DNA from: Emydura subglobosa
Lineage: Eukaryota > Chordata > Testudines > Chelidae
Reading direction: 5' to 3'
DNA: 64,000 bases
NCBI GenBank assembly: GCA_007922225.1
Contig: ML679961.1
Span: 61,507,430-61,571,429, forward strand
Part shown: positions 22,401 to 37,200 of the stretch, piece after piece
Layout: each line of letters starts with the position of its first letter
How positions within the stretch are numbered: position 1 is the first letter of the stretch
Notes under the pieces: generated by a model
Databases searched by the model: none
Seen by the model: the letters and a program-made list of their open reading frames with translations, nothing else
What the model was told of the DNA's origin: nothing
Translations under genes and position numbers: made by a program

Positions 22401-23338
22401 GACTGAATATTTACTTTAAGGAAAAACATTTTTTTAATTATGAAAATAAAGATCAACTCTGCTCTCTCTTACATTAAAGAAACCATTCATACAAGTTCTG
22501 GGTATTTTTTATTTTTTTGCAAATTGGATGTGGTAAGTGAAGAATGTTCTGGTTTACTTTCTCCTAAATTCTTGGTACTGTTTCCGTGTTAGATGTTTAA
22601 AGCTTATTTGCTTTACTGTGTTAGGCACAAATCTGAACAAATATACTGTTAGAAAAACAAAGAACAGACCCAAAGGCTGAATTCTTCTTATCGTTTTTTG
22701 TGTCCAGGCTGGAAGGAATATTGATGTATGTTTTCTATAGAGTGAAACAAGTTTTGGCTTTACCAGCTCTGGGAAATATTGCTGCTGAAAATAGAGGTTT
22801 AAAAAAAGAATAACTCAATTTACTGAAGTTCTACTTTTCATTTTAGTAACTCCATAGCTCATTCTGAGATCTGCTTGCAATCAAAGAGTTTGAATGTGCA
22901 AGCATTCTGGATGTGGAACCTCCCAGTGGAAGTCCCCTGCACTCCACCTGCAGTGCCCTTGCATAATTGAGCTCTAATTTGGGACATTCAAAGGCATGCA
23001 GAGCTGCCTTTAAGCACCTCAGAAATAAGCTGCCAGGGTGACTCAGGAGAAGGCAAGTGTGAGGTGGCATGCATAGAACCCTAAATTTTGTTTTATGGAG
23101 CATATGTGGAAAGGTAGAAGTTCAAACATTTATTCTATATTGCTAGCCATCTTCTCAGCTCAGTAAGGTATATTGGTTCATAAATGACTTGAAGGACCTA
23201 TTTGGTTACCAAGTCCATCCCCAGGGGCCAGTGCAGGATTGTTCCCTACAGTGCTTTGTGTAGTCTTGTTCTGAGTGTCTCAAGTGAAAGATACAGGACA
23301 ACCTAGTCTCCTAGAAGAAGGCCTTGGATTTGAACCTG

Positions 23339-23539
23339 AGGCCTAGTCTACACTAGAAAAGGTTTGCCACTATAGCTGCTATTGGTGTAGCTGATATCAG
23401 TTCCTTAAGCAAAATAAGCTAAACTGGTAACGGCATTTTTATGCTGCTCTAATTGGGCTTTTGCCAGCATAGAAATATCGTAAAATAATCACAACTGACA
23501 TTGCTATGTCAGCAAAAGTTTCTAGTATTGATCTGGCCT
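23339..23539. mobile_element. MITE with AGGCCTAGTCTACACTAGAAA ends
   Basis: The left end 23339-23359 (AGGCC, then ACTAGAAA) and the right end (TTTCTAGT then GGCCT, ending at 23539) are imperfect inverted repeats with about 15 of 21 positions matching. CCTGAG occurs at both flanks and may be part of a target-site duplication. It has no coding capacity. It is related to 53111-53415. Confidence 0.65.
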
Positions 23540-26500
23540 GAGATCCCCTGTTCCTTTTCATCTAGAGAGTCATCTCTGCTTAGCCACTAAATTATTTATT
23601 TACCAAAGGCATATGGGGAGAACCTGTTCTTTTGCCATTGACAAGAAGATGGTAGCATATGTGATGTTAATGAAGGTGCTGATCCTTCATCCTGTTTCTT
23701 GCTCACCCAAGACTTCAGCTGACTTCACTCGGAATCTTGGATGTGTCAGGAATGCAGGATCTGGAGGATTCCCTCTCCTTCTTAACACCTAGGGCCAAAT
23801 CTGCAGGTGTAGGCAATGTAATATCCTTTGTAGACCCCAAACCAGCTCCCACTGAATTCTCTGGCAAAACTTGTATTGCCATCAATGGGAACAGGAGCAG
23901 GACACTTTGCAGTTTTTTTGGAAATCTGCAGTTGTAAAACCCCTTTAAAAATCGGGTTTTGTTCTGTTAAACAATAATAGGATGCACAACTGTAATGAAG
24001 CTTTGCAAACTGTAGGGTCTGGATTTAATTTTTGTAATATTCCTGTTAAATAAAAGTCTCCTTCTGATGCCCCTATTGTATATTTCTCTGTAAATATTAC
24101 TTTATCAAACCAATTCCACAAGACCTTTTTAGTGCACATTATCATCTCTAAAACACCCACTGTCAGATATCATACATGTTGTACATACACTTTTCTAAGC
24201 TCTCCATTGTTTACAATATTCTCTTCCAAGCTTAAAATAAAACTTCCTTCTCTATTGATTTTGTTTTTCTTTTCCATGTGGTAAATGATGACTTTTGTCC
24301 TTGGGTTTTATTTTATATTTGCTAATGAAGCTTGAAATTAACACAGCTTTCTTGTTTTTCTCTGTTGGTTGGATTTTGGGAACAGTGTTTGTTATTTGCT
24401 TCTGTGGAGGTAGGCAGAGGGGAGAATAAAATATTGCTTTTGTGTAGGGCCCATATAACTAAGAATGTTTGTTTGTTTTCCATCATTGGTAATAGCAATG
24501 GATCTCCTTAAAGGTGCATGAATTTGGAGGCCCTTCCCCTTCAGATTAATACAACTGTGTTAAAGTAGGATAAATGCAGAGTCTAAATGATTTGACATTG
24601 TCCCTTTTAACATAGTTTTAATAGGTTTCATCATTTTTTTAACTCAGATCCTATCCATCACGTGTCTAATGTGCCATCTCTTCAGTATCTAGCTGTCTGT
24701 TTCAAGCTTTTGGTTCCTTTTGTTGTTTCACAATGTAAACATTAAACCTCTCCTTCCACACACACATTTTGGGGGGTGATGAGGAAGAAGAGAGAGAGAG
24801 AGGTGACTGGTTTAGGTCTGTTGGAAGCAGTAGCCATTTTAGATGGGTTTTTCTTTGTTTCCTTTTCCTCTAGTAACTGTGCTGTCATTTATCTGAAACT
24901 CTGCTGGATTTCCCTGTCCCCCATCACACGCGCAGCTACCAGCAGAGGTTACAGGAGGCACTTTCAGTGTTCATGGCTGCATGCGATAGTAGCAGCTGGG
25001 TGCAGTTCTTAAGTGGTCTTTTGATGTTTGGGAACAGAGCCCCTGGAGTAGTGAAACCAAAACTGGGCTTAATGACAAATAATATATTGCAAAAAAGGAG
25101 AAAATCCAATAATTCTCTATAGAATTTAACAGGGATGAATCCAGTAGTGCTGTGTAGGAATTACATTAAAACCCATAGAGAATATGAGACTCTTTCTATA
25201 GAATTTTTAAATCCTCCTGTATAGTAGAGATAATATCCTTGTAATAGAAAGCTTACCATCCTCTTTCCCGTTACATATCCTCTTTCACATGTATAACTTT
25301 TATTTCAATTAGTAGTTTGCTTCTTGACTCAACCGGGGATGGAGAGGACTTGAAAGGGAAAGATGCTTTTTAAGCCATCTCTCCTTTCCCCCAGTCCCTC
25401 TGGCTGCCAGGAACCACTTTGTCCCTGGCAAAATTTAGAACAACCTAAAGGCTGTTGCAAGTTACACCAGCTATAATGCCATTGTGCTATTTTCTGGCCA
25501 TGCCTCTCCCATTCTTGACACATCCCATACATTGGGGCTGAGAGGGATTGGTATAGAGCTGGTGGAATCCCCCAGCTGGCCTAATAGGGGAGCTCTAAGG
25601 CTGCTTAGGGATGCTATAGCAGGATCTGATCCCTACTACCTTTTAACCCCCTTGCCCAACAACTTCCAGTTGCCTCTTTTGGGGCTTCACTCTTGGAGAC
25701 ACCCCCTCACCCTCCCCACTTACCTGAGTACAGATCCACAAAACTATTGTTCCGTACGGATTTTAGGCAGTGGATGCTTTTCTTTTCTGCCCCATATCTG
25801 GGCAAAGAGGAGGATTTGCCGTAGCAGGTCCCTGTTCCCCTTCCCAAATCCTTGATCATTGCAGTTTCTGCTCCTCTCTCCAGCTGCAATGTGTCTGCAT
25901 GCTAGATCTTTTCCAGCTCCCTGATGAGCTGAACAGAGCATACAGCCAGTAGAAAAATCAGTATGAGGGGTAGACTACCGTACACAGCTGTTGATCCTTG
26001 ACAAGGAGAGAGAAAAACTGCATGGAAAAATCCTTCCCTTGTATCTCCCTTGACAATGGGTAGGAAGCCCAGTGGTTTTCTCCATTTGCCCTCACTTCTC
26101 TTTTAGGCAGGAAACTTAGCTAGAGGGTAGGCCTAGCCACTGGCAAATCAGAGAGAAAGGATGTTATTATATTATATTATACATATTATACATACATATA
26201 CTGCTATGAGCAGTGTACCTTTTCTGTTAAATTGATATGGGCCATCTTTCCCTGCCCTGCTCCACCCCCATCATATATCCTACTATGTCCAATAAGTGTG
26301 AATAAGTAGATGAGCTAGATAGTTCTGCTAAAATGATCAGGAGTGGAAGCTGACATTTAAATTGGTCTTCTTAGACTTTTATTAAGGTCCCATTTAGATG
26401 AATGGGACCCTTCCCACCATTGCAGAGGTGTTAGACCCAGGAAGACAACTCTGTGTAGAGGTCCCATGTAGAAGGCTTTTTTAAAACCATAATGTCTAGA

Positions 26501-28839
26501 AATGTAATTGTACTTAGATGAAAGTGTTAATTCTGTAGAAACAATGTAGGCTTTAAGGGAGCTCAGGATTCAGAGCACTGTTTCTTCTGATTGCACTTCT
26601 GGGTCTTATCTGAGAGTAGGAAAGTGTTAGATAAACACATCTCATTTTTCTACTCTAGAGGGGCTCTCCCACTGGTGATACTGGTGAGAAGAGGACAGAA
26701 TGAAACATTTTGTTTTCCAATTGCATCTAATCTGTCTCCCCTTGGCCACCAGTCTTGCACTGCTTCCAGTTAATGTGGAAATTTATCCTGAGGGCTGTAA
26801 TGCTGAGGGCTGTGATGATGGCATACTCTAGGAGCTGTGTAAAAAATGGTTGGTTTGGCCTTAATGAATGCTTTACTGGTATAACGTTTCTAGTTTATTC
26901 CCATCACTTCACCATACCTGCAAGACGCCTTTTTCTGGTTAATATTTTCTTCCTAAAACTGAGTCCCAACTGTAATCAGAACCATCAAATCAATGGGGTA
27001 TGAGGGAGCATGTCCCCTACTCCCCCAAACAAAACCTTTAATATTCTTTTGACATGACCTATCTTCCTACCCCCCATCTTGATGCTCCCTGGCTGGGATT
27101 CTGAGTCACTAAAACTTTCTTACTCACTAAAGCATCCCCATTCAGGAAAGCACTGAATCAGCTTCAGTGGAACAGCACCGTTTTCCTGAATTGGGGCTTG
27201 TATTTGTTTAAGCTCCCTATTGTCCCATGGCAAGCACTGTAAAATGGGATTTCCTTTGCTCCACTAAATACAGATATTTAAAATAGTTTAATCCTAATTC
27301 TGATGAAGTCATCATATGGTAAGACATATGAGATTTACCCCTTATTGCATTGCTTTACTTCATTGTTGTTTTCTAAAAGACCCAGAAGCATTTTTACTCC
27401 ATGGTTGTGTCTAGAAAAGTACTTACCATAATTATGATTTGGATGATTATTCATGGTCTAGTATCAAATTCTTCTATGATAAGGAAGTGTGCCACCTTCT
27501 TTTTAAAAAAACCCTAGATTTCTAGATCACAGTTTTATCTTTGTTAATATCATCATCCATGATACAAATAGAAACCGCTGACCGGGTTTCAATTTAAAGT
27601 GGTCTAAAATATGTGGAGTGGTATTGAATGACCTACAGACAGGGTCCAGCTAACAAACTGCTCTGGAAAAGATGACATTTTGAAGAATGAAAGCTTAATG
27701 ATGGATTGAAGTTCTCTGAACTGCTGCTGCCTGTGTGAACGCAGCAGAAGTTTTGGAAAATTTCTAAAGGGCACAGTCCTCCTTTGAAATCCTGGCTGAT
27801 GGACAGCTCTCCCTGGCAAGGGAAGGACATATCCCCTGTACTGTTTAGCAGCTGTTGGTTTTACCAGAGAACTAATTTGCCTCTTGATGCTATTCTTAAC
27901 CATCTACAATGGCAAATTCTCTAAGAGACTTTCCAATTCATATCTATGTTCTCCTAAATGTTTGTGACCCTTTGAGACATTTTTGCTTGAACTAAACCCT
28001 TGGCCACTCTGCCTCATCAGCCTCTGGGTCTTCTATCATAATATCAGCAACAATGTGATTTCACCATGCTGTGCTTTGGGAGGAGACGGAGCATGTGCTT
28101 CACATATAACCAGCTTCCCTGAAATGGATTAGAGGTTTTAAAAGAGTGCACTACCCGAATTATGGCGTATTACTGGAGACTTCATTTAACATCTCAAACA
28201 TTTCTCTCACCAGATAACAGGCATTAGTTACTTTTGCACTAATCTCAGTAGCAAGAACTGTGACTGAAGTCAACTTTCTTAAGTGAGGGGAACCCAGATG
28301 ATGTGAGGCAGTAAAGAGCAGTCCAGTAACTAAGGTGGATGTTTTTATTTTTGTACATGTCAGATCCCCAGTAAAACAATAGGGAGTACAACTCTATGCC
28401 AGACACTGAACTTCATAGAACACCATCTGTAGTGGGATCTCAGTTTCTCCTTCCATCACAAATCCTGGGGTTTCCACAATACTGCTCTGCTTCTGGGTGT
28501 AGTTTATTACCATAGCATAACACTCCAAACCTGTCAGCCCTCTTCCCCAGGCTCAGCTAGTCATTCCAGTTTATAATGGGTGTCAGCACCCATATAAACC
28601 TCCCTCATGTTTAAACAGCTTTTCAATCCTTTATCAGGGTATCTCCTTCATTAATTTTCCCCACAAACTCAGTGTTTTGCAGTCTTTTTAGCTGGGGCGT
28701 CTCATCCAGCAGGCTCCTGCTCCCTGCAAGTCCCTCAGCTGAGGCATATTCCTCAGCAGGCTGATGCTCCTTGCAGGTTCCTCTCCCAGGCCTCCTGTGG
28801 GAGCTCTGGAGAGTTGTCACCTGCCCTCTTCCCACCAGG

Positions 28840-29190
28840 CTCCCTGTTGATTTCAGTGGGAGTTAGACATCTAAGCACTTTTGAAATTCCCACCTTGCAC
28901 CCAAATACCTTTAAAAATCTGGCCCCGAGGCCCCTGTTACACTATTCTAGCAGTATCGCTATGTACGCTGTTCTGGTAGTGTAAAGAGGCCTTATGTAAA
29001 CAAGAATTAGGCCCTCTTGTATTTAAAAGGACGAGTACTAGTTCTCTTGAAGACTCTTACAAAGGCTTTTTTGGTAACTGGGTGCAGCTCCCTAGGAGCC
29101 TGATCTGAGAGGTACTGAGCATCCCCAACTCCCATTGAAGTTAATTGGAGTCAAAGACATTCAGAAACTTGCAAGACTGGGCTCTATGAG
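28840..29190. repeat. Short palindromic dispersed repeats
   Basis: Two pieces are visible. The first runs from GATTTCAGTGGGAGTTAGAC to AAAATCTGGCCC (28852-28925). The second runs from CCTGATCTGAGAGGTACTGA through CAACTCCCATTGAAGTTAAT (29099-29190). A third relative is at 55905-55972. They resemble small reptile MITEs that read almost the same on both strands. The classification is by eye. Confidence 0.45.
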
Positions 29191-29931
29191 AAAATCCCTC
29201 AGGCCCTTTGTCGTGACCAAAACTACCCATCACCAATCCTGTTAGCAGCTAAAACATTAAAGCTGCATCAAGAGCCTAACAGCTACAACTAATTCCAATA
29301 GGACAAGCCAATATCCCTTTTAACAATAAGTCAATAAAATAGTGTTTAATTTTAATTTTCATGATAGCCTCTACTCAGTAATTCCTCTTGGTGCTGAGTG
29401 AAATCTTTAATGAGAAGCATTTACAGGTATGTCCACTGCTGTGGAACTTACTAATTGCTTGTTTAATCAAATGTGATATTTAGCTGATGTAAAATATCAT
29501 TTATATACATTAAAGGAAAGCTACGAGCTTGTTAAAGCCTAAAATATTATTGACCCTTTGAATTCTTATTCTGGTGGGGAAGGACATCTGGGACCTAACA
29601 AACAAATGTATTTTATTCTGCCATTTTCCCACCAAAGAATGGAAAACAAATGACCATTTTGGCATGACTTACTGAAATCACTCTGTGAGTGCCCCCTGCA
29701 AGTTGCTGTATGTGGTTAATTAACTAAGCACTTCCCACTAAATGATGATATTTTGATGGAGAAGTAAACAAAAGGCAGCCATGTTGACCAATGCTCCAGA
29801 GAGGAAACCCAAATAAAGAGTGTTTAAAAAATGGAAAATGAAAATAGCAATAGACAATGAAATTTTATTTTCCAGCTTCTAAGATTGCATTACAAACAGT
29901 GAAAAGCATGCTTATATGTAATCTATTTTCT

Positions 29932-29946
29932 CACACACACACACAC
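29932..29946. repeat. (CA)n microsatellite
   Basis: Seven perfect CA units. Confidence 0.85.
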
Positions 29947-32900
29947 CCACTAGCTGAAGGAGTCCATTTAAATGAATGAATGAAGTAACTTATACAGAAT
30001 TGTTTTTGTTTCTGTTTAGCTGAGTGATGCGATGCTAGTTATACTGGAGTATACAATTACACTGCTATATTAGCAATAGTGTAAATTATACTCAGTTCAA
30101 CAGGCTTGCATGGGAAAACCAGAGCTGTTACATTTACAGTGTATGTTTGTGTAGCCATTTATCCATCATGTGCTGACTTTATCTGTCTGTATGATACATA
30201 GTTACCTCATGTAACAGCAATGAGGTTACTATGTATGCAATGGCATAATGTGTTATGCATAATTACTTCTGCAGTTTATTTAATATTAAATAGTGAAATT
30301 TTAAAAAAATTCTCTGGAGTTTGCCATTTGATTTGAATTTTTTGGAACCATTCTGGCTAGTAATTTAATTATGTGCTGTTCTTAATGCATTCTAGGAAGA
30401 GAATTGGTTGGTTGAGAAGACAAATAAGATACTTCCCCCTCTAAATTCACAAGTTAAAAACCAACCCATTCAATCGTGTCTGAGTCATTCTTATCTGATA
30501 GCTGTTTCGTGGCACATGGGTGAAATCACCTCTGTTCAGAAAAGTAGGTCTTTGTACCACTGAAGCCCCTATGGGCTTAAGTGGGATTTCAGTGGTGCAC
30601 CACAAAACACCACTATTGCCCCCCTGGTTGGAAGTCTGAGAAGAGAAGCCAAGGACTGACAGGCCATCAGAAACCAGGTGACACTCTCACTGCTACCTGG
30701 TTTGTGGATAAATAGAGGGCTTCAGGGTTGTCATTCTGCACCTTTTACCAATACTAAGTTCATGCAAAACTTGTATTCTGGAGCAATGCTTTACTTGCAA
30801 CACCGCAAGTCTTCCTTACAAAACAGTGTAGGGTAGAGTATTTTTTTAAACAGCCAAACAACCTCCTATGGGTGGGGGAGAAGAGGATGTCCTGTGAAGA
30901 AATTAATTTTAAACAGAATTCTTACAGCAACAACAAAATGGTTGAAATATTCTATCCAAACTCATCTCTGGAAGGTAAAAAACAACTTGGAAAGCAAGTG
31001 TTTTCAATGCTTGAAATATGGGTTACACTTTTGGTCCCAACAGCTTATCAGGCTGGTTCTAAACTGCAGTGAAATGTTGGTGGGGACCCCTTTTTCCACC
31101 TGTCATGAACAGATGGCATTGCCAGGCTCCAGTGCATGACTAGAAAACTGTTATTTTCAAGGGTTACCTTCAGTGAATCTGTATGCTGGACAGCACTAGA
31201 ATCCCCTGCAGACATGCTGCTGTCTGTTTGTGTTAACACAGCAGTTTAACACCAGCCATGTTGAAGAAGGAGCAGGTATTAAGGCAGCAGTCAGGGCTGT
31301 TGGTTCTAACAGATGGCAGGATTCTTCTTCATATAAAAAAGGGTGGAGATCATATTTATTTTTAAAATAAGGCTCTTTTTCACACATTGCCAAAAGGCTA
31401 CCCAGTCCATGGCTTCCCAAACACCTGGGACATGACGGCATTCCTTTCATTATAATAACACCACTGGGAATCTCTGGCTCCCATCAGTTAGTATGTTGTA
31501 AATAGGCTAGAGGGTAGGCGTGTTTAATGCACTGGGAAGACCTGATTTAACAAAGCTAAACAAACAAACAAAACCCCCAACAAAAACACAACCAAAACCC
31601 TCCATCCTTTATTTTAGTGTTTATGACCAACTATTTTTGCTTCACTGCTCATTTTGAAAGGGTTAGCGAGCCTGCCAATTGATTGAAAGCTCTCTGGTGT
31701 GTGAGCTGGCCTGCCGGGGGAGCCTGCAGTGCATAGTGACGAGGGTTGAGCTGTGCTGGAGTTTTTTCCACTGCAGTTTGTTGAGAGATAATAAAAAGGT
31801 CCTCCAGACAAGTGTGTGTGTGGGGGGATGGGGGGGGAGGGTTCGGCTTTCCAGGTTGTGGTGATTCACCCGGTCTGGACAGGCAGCCTACCTCCCTCTT
31901 CCACACTCTCATCTACCTCTTCCTCACTGTGCTAGACAATTAAATAGAGAAAAGCACCTTGTACTGAAAGGAATACAATGCTAGGAATGCTTTACACAGC
32001 ACAGTCCCCAATATGTGCATCTGCTGCGTGCAGCATCCCAGCACAGTAGCAATAGCATTCTCTGCCACTTTCCATTGGCAGCTCATACTTTATATGTTGT
32101 ATTATTTTAGTTATTAGGATCTGTGTTCCTGCTCCTGAAAGCCCTGGTGTGCAGTGCCTGAAGGTGGTTTCTTTCCTGTTGGTATTGGTAAGCAGCCTTT
32201 TGGCAATTAGCAGATCATTACCCATAATGCTATACACACAGTGATGCAGGCTGCTGGTTTTTCTGGAGGTCGTGCTGACCTAAATCACCCCCAGGAATTG
32301 TGCAGTGCTGGATGGTTTATGCAGTACAGTAATGAGCTGCTGCTTTAATACAAGGTTATTTGAGCACTTCCACGTTATTTTTCTTAGGCAAGAAATAGCC
32401 ATTTTGCTTAGCAGCCAGCAGTGTCTAATAGGGGTCAGTTTGGAAAAGAGAGAAGCAGAACATTTGTTGATTCAGGATGGGAAATTCTGGGCGGCCAATG
32501 GTTTCAATGGATCTGAGGTTAGGTTCAATTCTTACACCTCTCAGCTGTAAAGCCTCGGGGCTTGTCTCACCACTTCATTTCCCCAGCTTTACCACAGTGT
32601 ATCTCCACTGAAATCAAGTCAGGAGTGAATCAGGCCCTCTGTTGTCAGGAAGCTGGACACGCTACTCAATGAGAAGAACATGTTCTTATTGCTCCATGAG
32701 AAACTATGTGAGGTACGACCTAGGGCTGATTCTCCACGCCCTTGCCCCTGGTGTAATGTGTGCAAACAGGAATGGTAACTTTTCTCCTCTCTCCAAGGTA
32801 CAAAGCAGTGGGCAATCAGGACCACCTTTCTATACACAGTCTGATCCCGATCACAGTTAGGCTGGTGCAAATCTGAAGTCAGCAGCATTGCACTGATGTA

Positions 32901-34424
32901 AAACTGGTGTACATCAGAGGAGACTCAGATGCATCATGTCTATATCTCTCTATAGCTTTACATAAGTGGTGAAGATATTCATGTGAATTCCAGAACCAGG
33001 TGACAAAAGCATTTATCATGCACTTGCCCTTCACTTGCATTCTGCCCAGTAAACTGTCTCCTCTTGACTACTTGTAATATTCCAAACCGCTGAGCAACTT
33101 GAAACACAGGGCCAGATCCTCAGCCAGGTCAGTGGGGATGCTTTGAACAAAGCATTCCTTAGAATGGCCTAAGCAGCTGAAACACCATCCAATCTCAGTC
33201 CCCCAGTACAATAGTAAATCAAGGGATGGATCTTAGCCAATATGCACGGTGCTCTGGAAATCCATGGCTGCCACAACAGCCTTTTGGGTGGCTGCTGCAG
33301 GCAGCTGTAAGTTAGAGCGGCCTCGAGGTTGCTCTAATTTAGGCCAGGGGCCGAACTGTCCCCTAGAATTTTAAAGCTTGAGATCCTAAGCAACCCAATC
33401 AGGAAATGTTTCTTCCTTTCTCCATTAAATGTGGAATCCATCCTCCACATTACTTTGCCCTAGATCCAGGGCAGTAGAATGTGCAATATTAAGTTCTGCA
33501 CCAGTGACAGCTTTAACATCTGATGCAGTTTCTTATGACTGCAGGATTTTACATGGCAGCTTGATATCAGTGGAAAGGGAAAGATACTCAATTGTCCAGT
33601 GAGACATACAGCACATGTACCCTGAGGTCTAGCCCGAAATATAGAAGTCCCACATTGTGACATTTTATGTATATTAAAGTGATTTTAGGTAATTTTAGAG
33701 GCTTTTAAAATCAATTAGGTATATTTTTGTCTCTTCCTGCCAAGACCTGTATAGCTGGACTATGCGTACTAAGGAAGTCTGGCTTTACAATACCAATAAA
33801 ACATTTTAAAACACTCTAAACCATTTTAAAGGTATTTGTGTGTAAAATATGTGGCATATACAAAAGACATGATGGTGTGAAATGGGATAAATATTTTACT
33901 GGTACTCTTTTGGGGTGGCCTGAATAATTCACTCGTGGCTTTGCCACTTGTGTGTTATGCAGGTCAGCCCAAACTTACAAATAAATCTTCTAGAGCACAG
34001 CCTTCTAGCATGAATTGTTCTCTCTCTCTCTCATGTGTGTGTATGTGCACACACACAGCCACAGATATATACATAATGTTATAACACACACATCCTTTGA
34101 TCCAACTTTGCTGTCAGTTAATTCTGCAGTCAAAATGCTTGGCTGTAACAGCAGAATTCATCCCAGTTGATGAGTTCCTCATTTTCTCTATAAATATCTT
34201 CCAAGCTTAATACATTTCCCCTACCTGTCTGGCCCTTTACAATTGGCAAAAATTGATTATTTTCCCCAACACCTGTATTTATAATGGAGCTGAAATTGAA
34301 ATATGTATTCTTGACTTCATTGTTTATGCAACATCATCATCAATTAATAATAATTGATAATAATTAACACTGGTAATTTCTTCAGCTCTCTTAATAAAGA
34401 CCCTGCACCTATAACATATTCTCT

Positions 34425-34620
34425 CCACAGATCTCAAAGTGCATTACAAATATTAACAAATTATTCCTCACTAAATTAATGCCGTTGATAGATGGGGAAA
34501 CTGAGTCAAAGAGATTAAGTGACTTGCCCAAGCTCTTATTGGAAGTGGCAAGGCTGGGCACAGAATCAAGAACTCCCAAATTTTCGCTCTCTGCTTTTGC
34601 TACTAGTTTATGATTCCTTT
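34425..34620 (-). repeat. MIR/CORE-SINE-like repeat
   Basis: Contains AGATGGGGAAACTGAGTCAA, GATTAAGTGACTTGCCCAAG and a degraded GGCACAGAATCAAGAACTCC. This is the reverse complement order of the conserved MIR core and tail. Confidence 0.7.
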
Positions 34621-36059
34621 TCATCAGAGATTTCCCGGGGATTAGTTAAGGGGGTGAGCTAACAACATTGTTTGCTGGTCGATCTTGTAATAGTGGCAGG
34701 CATCATTTTTGTTTTACACTTTTTAATATCAGCAAGTGTTTTGGATTTTTTCCCCTTTAAAAATATGAATACTTGATAGCAGATTGGCTCAATTTGTATA
34801 AACAAAGAATCGTTACAAAATATTTCCAATCATTTTCAAGCTTTTGCCTTGAGAGAGAAGGATTGTGTCTACCCTACATAGTTCTACCTTAGCTTTATCT
34901 AAAATTGCCAGCAATTCATGTACACTAGTTTTCTCAGGGTACACAGTGGGAAATTTTAAGGGAAAGCGTGTAGTATAGTCAAAGCTAGAAAGAGAAGATT
35001 TGATAGGCTGGTTTGCTAGAGTACAGGATTTTCAAAGAATTGCTTAAGGTTGGGAGGTAATTAGCTAGGAGACTCACTCCCATAATGATCACTGGGATTT
35101 TCATGACTACAGTCTTCCACAACGCTTGGAAAGAGTATGAGCTAATACAGTGAATCCTGCACTAGGGACTAAACAACCAGTGTAAAGCATCCTCAACATT
35201 TCTAGTATAACTTCAAATATAGACCACTGGCCAATTTTGCTTTCAGTTGCACATATGCAATTCCCATTGACTCCAGTTGGAGTCCTACCTGCATAACTCA
35301 GAGTGGACTTTGGCCCAATGTCTAGTGTGTAAAAGTTTTGTTGTCCCCTTGGGTGATCACTTAAAACAGGTTTCATTCTATTGATGACCAATATTTCATA
35401 TTCTCTGTAATTCAAGTGCATTACTTCACTTGAACTGGCGGAACCTGGGAGCAAACTACCATCTCTTGCCTGCACCTCCCAAGTGTTAGTGCGTGAGTCT
35501 TTTTGCTCTGTCCACGGAGACCCTCTGGGGAGAGGAAATGAAAGAATAGGAATGGTATGCTCTGCTACAGCTGAATGCTTCAGATCCCCATCAGTTATTG
35601 ATAGAGTTAATTCTTCCACACTTACTGGCATGTCGCGGCATATTGGATTAGAGGAATGCTGGCTGAATCAGGCTGGCCTGGCTATTAACTAAGACCGCCA
35701 GAACCCCGTAGGGCTCGTTTCTGTAGCAGAGCAGCATTTGGTCAGCAGCATCTGCAGCATCGGTATTTCATGCTTGCAGAATGCCTTCTATCTTGCTGTA
35801 GGGGGCAGTGATGTGTGTCTTCATAGAGTGAACCCATTATTGGACATTGAAAGAAAAGGACTGATTTTCTCATCGTTATGTCATCATGAGACAGAAATAA
35901 GATTTTTAGTGCCTTGTCTTCTCCTCTCTGTCTTTAATAATAAAATACTGGCTGGGTCTAACAATATCCAGCACTGATACTTTTAACATTTTCCCCTTAT
36001 ATCAAAAGCTGAATTCAGCATGATCTGTTCTGAGGACTGGAGCCAGTAACTCCCAAATT

Positions 36060-36205
36060 CTAATCCCTGCTCTGACACTGATTCTTTCTGTGGGTTTGGG
36101 CAAATCACTTAATCTCTCTGTGCCCCAGTTTCCTGATCTGTGAAATGGGAATAATAGTACTTTCCTAACTCACAGGGTTATTGTGATAATCAATGAATTA
36201 GAGCT
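36060..36205 (+). repeat. MIR/L2-tail-like repeat
   Basis: Contains GGGCAAATCACTTAATCTCT, GCCCCAGTTTCCTGATCTGT and GAAATGGGAATAATAGTAC, then CTCACAGGGTTATTGTGATA. These are classic forward MIR motifs. Confidence 0.75.
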
Positions 36206-36359
36206 CCATCTTGCAAATACTTAAGTTCATGAACAGTCCCATGTAAATCACTAGGACTACTCACAGGCATAAATATTTGCATGATTAGAGCTTTAGCATT
36301 TTCAGAAAGAGCTCTGGTGGTGGAAAGTGCTATGAAAACTCCAAGAATAAATACCCAGT

Positions 36360-36657
36360 GGTTCCAAGTCTTGCAATTTGATCAGGAGTCTTGTGATATA
36401 TGGTGACTTTTTTAAAGTTCCAGCTCCTGGAATCCTGTGATTATGGAGAATTTCAGCTTTCTTATATTTATCTGTTTCTAGCCTTCCTGGTTGCTGAGGA
36501 AAGCTTCAGACTTGGATCCTGAGAGGCAAACACCAGCATGAAAATTAAAAGAAACCCAAATTTATTATTTTAAAAAATCGTATGCATTTTAAGACAATCT
36601 CATAATTTTATGGGGCCCTGACTTATGATTTTTGAATGCTTGGCGTTGGCAATACTG
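36360..36657. mobile_element. hAT-like MITE with GTTGGCAATACTG end
   Basis: The right end reads GGCGTTGGCAATACTG at 36642-36657. The interior includes CCAGCTCCTGGAATCCTGTG, CTTATGATTTTTGAATGCTT and ACAATCTCATAATTTTATGG. It is the reverse complement of the family at 8538-8804. The left end is eroded. This is the most complete of the copies in this window. Confidence 0.65.
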
Positions 36658-37176
36658 CACATCTGTAAGCATTATGAACTATATTTTTAGACCAACGAAG
36701 TAAGGCTAGAATCTGTACTTTAAATCATATCTCCCATTAGAATTACAGCTTACTCTTTTATTTTCAGTAATTGCACTAATTCCTTTTAATAACAACAGCA
36801 GTTATACCAACACTAATTTAATCTTAGCAATATGAAGGGCTTGATTTTTGCACTTGCTTTGCCTATGGAACTTCCGTTACCTACACGGGGGTGGCTGCAG
36901 CCTTGGGCATTCTACCTGTATAATCTATCTGTGGTTGTTTAAAGAGCTGAATAGTTGATGGACTGCTGACAGAAGGCAACAAGGAGCCACACGGGATTTC
37001 ATTATGCCATTGATTAAAACAAAAACTGACAAACGAAAAAACCTCTCCACACATACAAAGTAGAGGAAAGAACTGAAAAATACAGTAATCTTGTCTGATA
37101 GTTGCACTGTACATGCATTATACGTTCCTTTTGAAACTGGATGCAAATCCCTTTTTTTAGCATAAATTAGATTTGG

Positions 37177-37200
37177 TTTTTTTTTAAAAAAAAAAAAAAA
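37177..37200. repeat. T9A15 run
   Basis: Nine T are followed directly by fifteen A, a self-complementary homopolymer junction. Confidence 0.9.
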
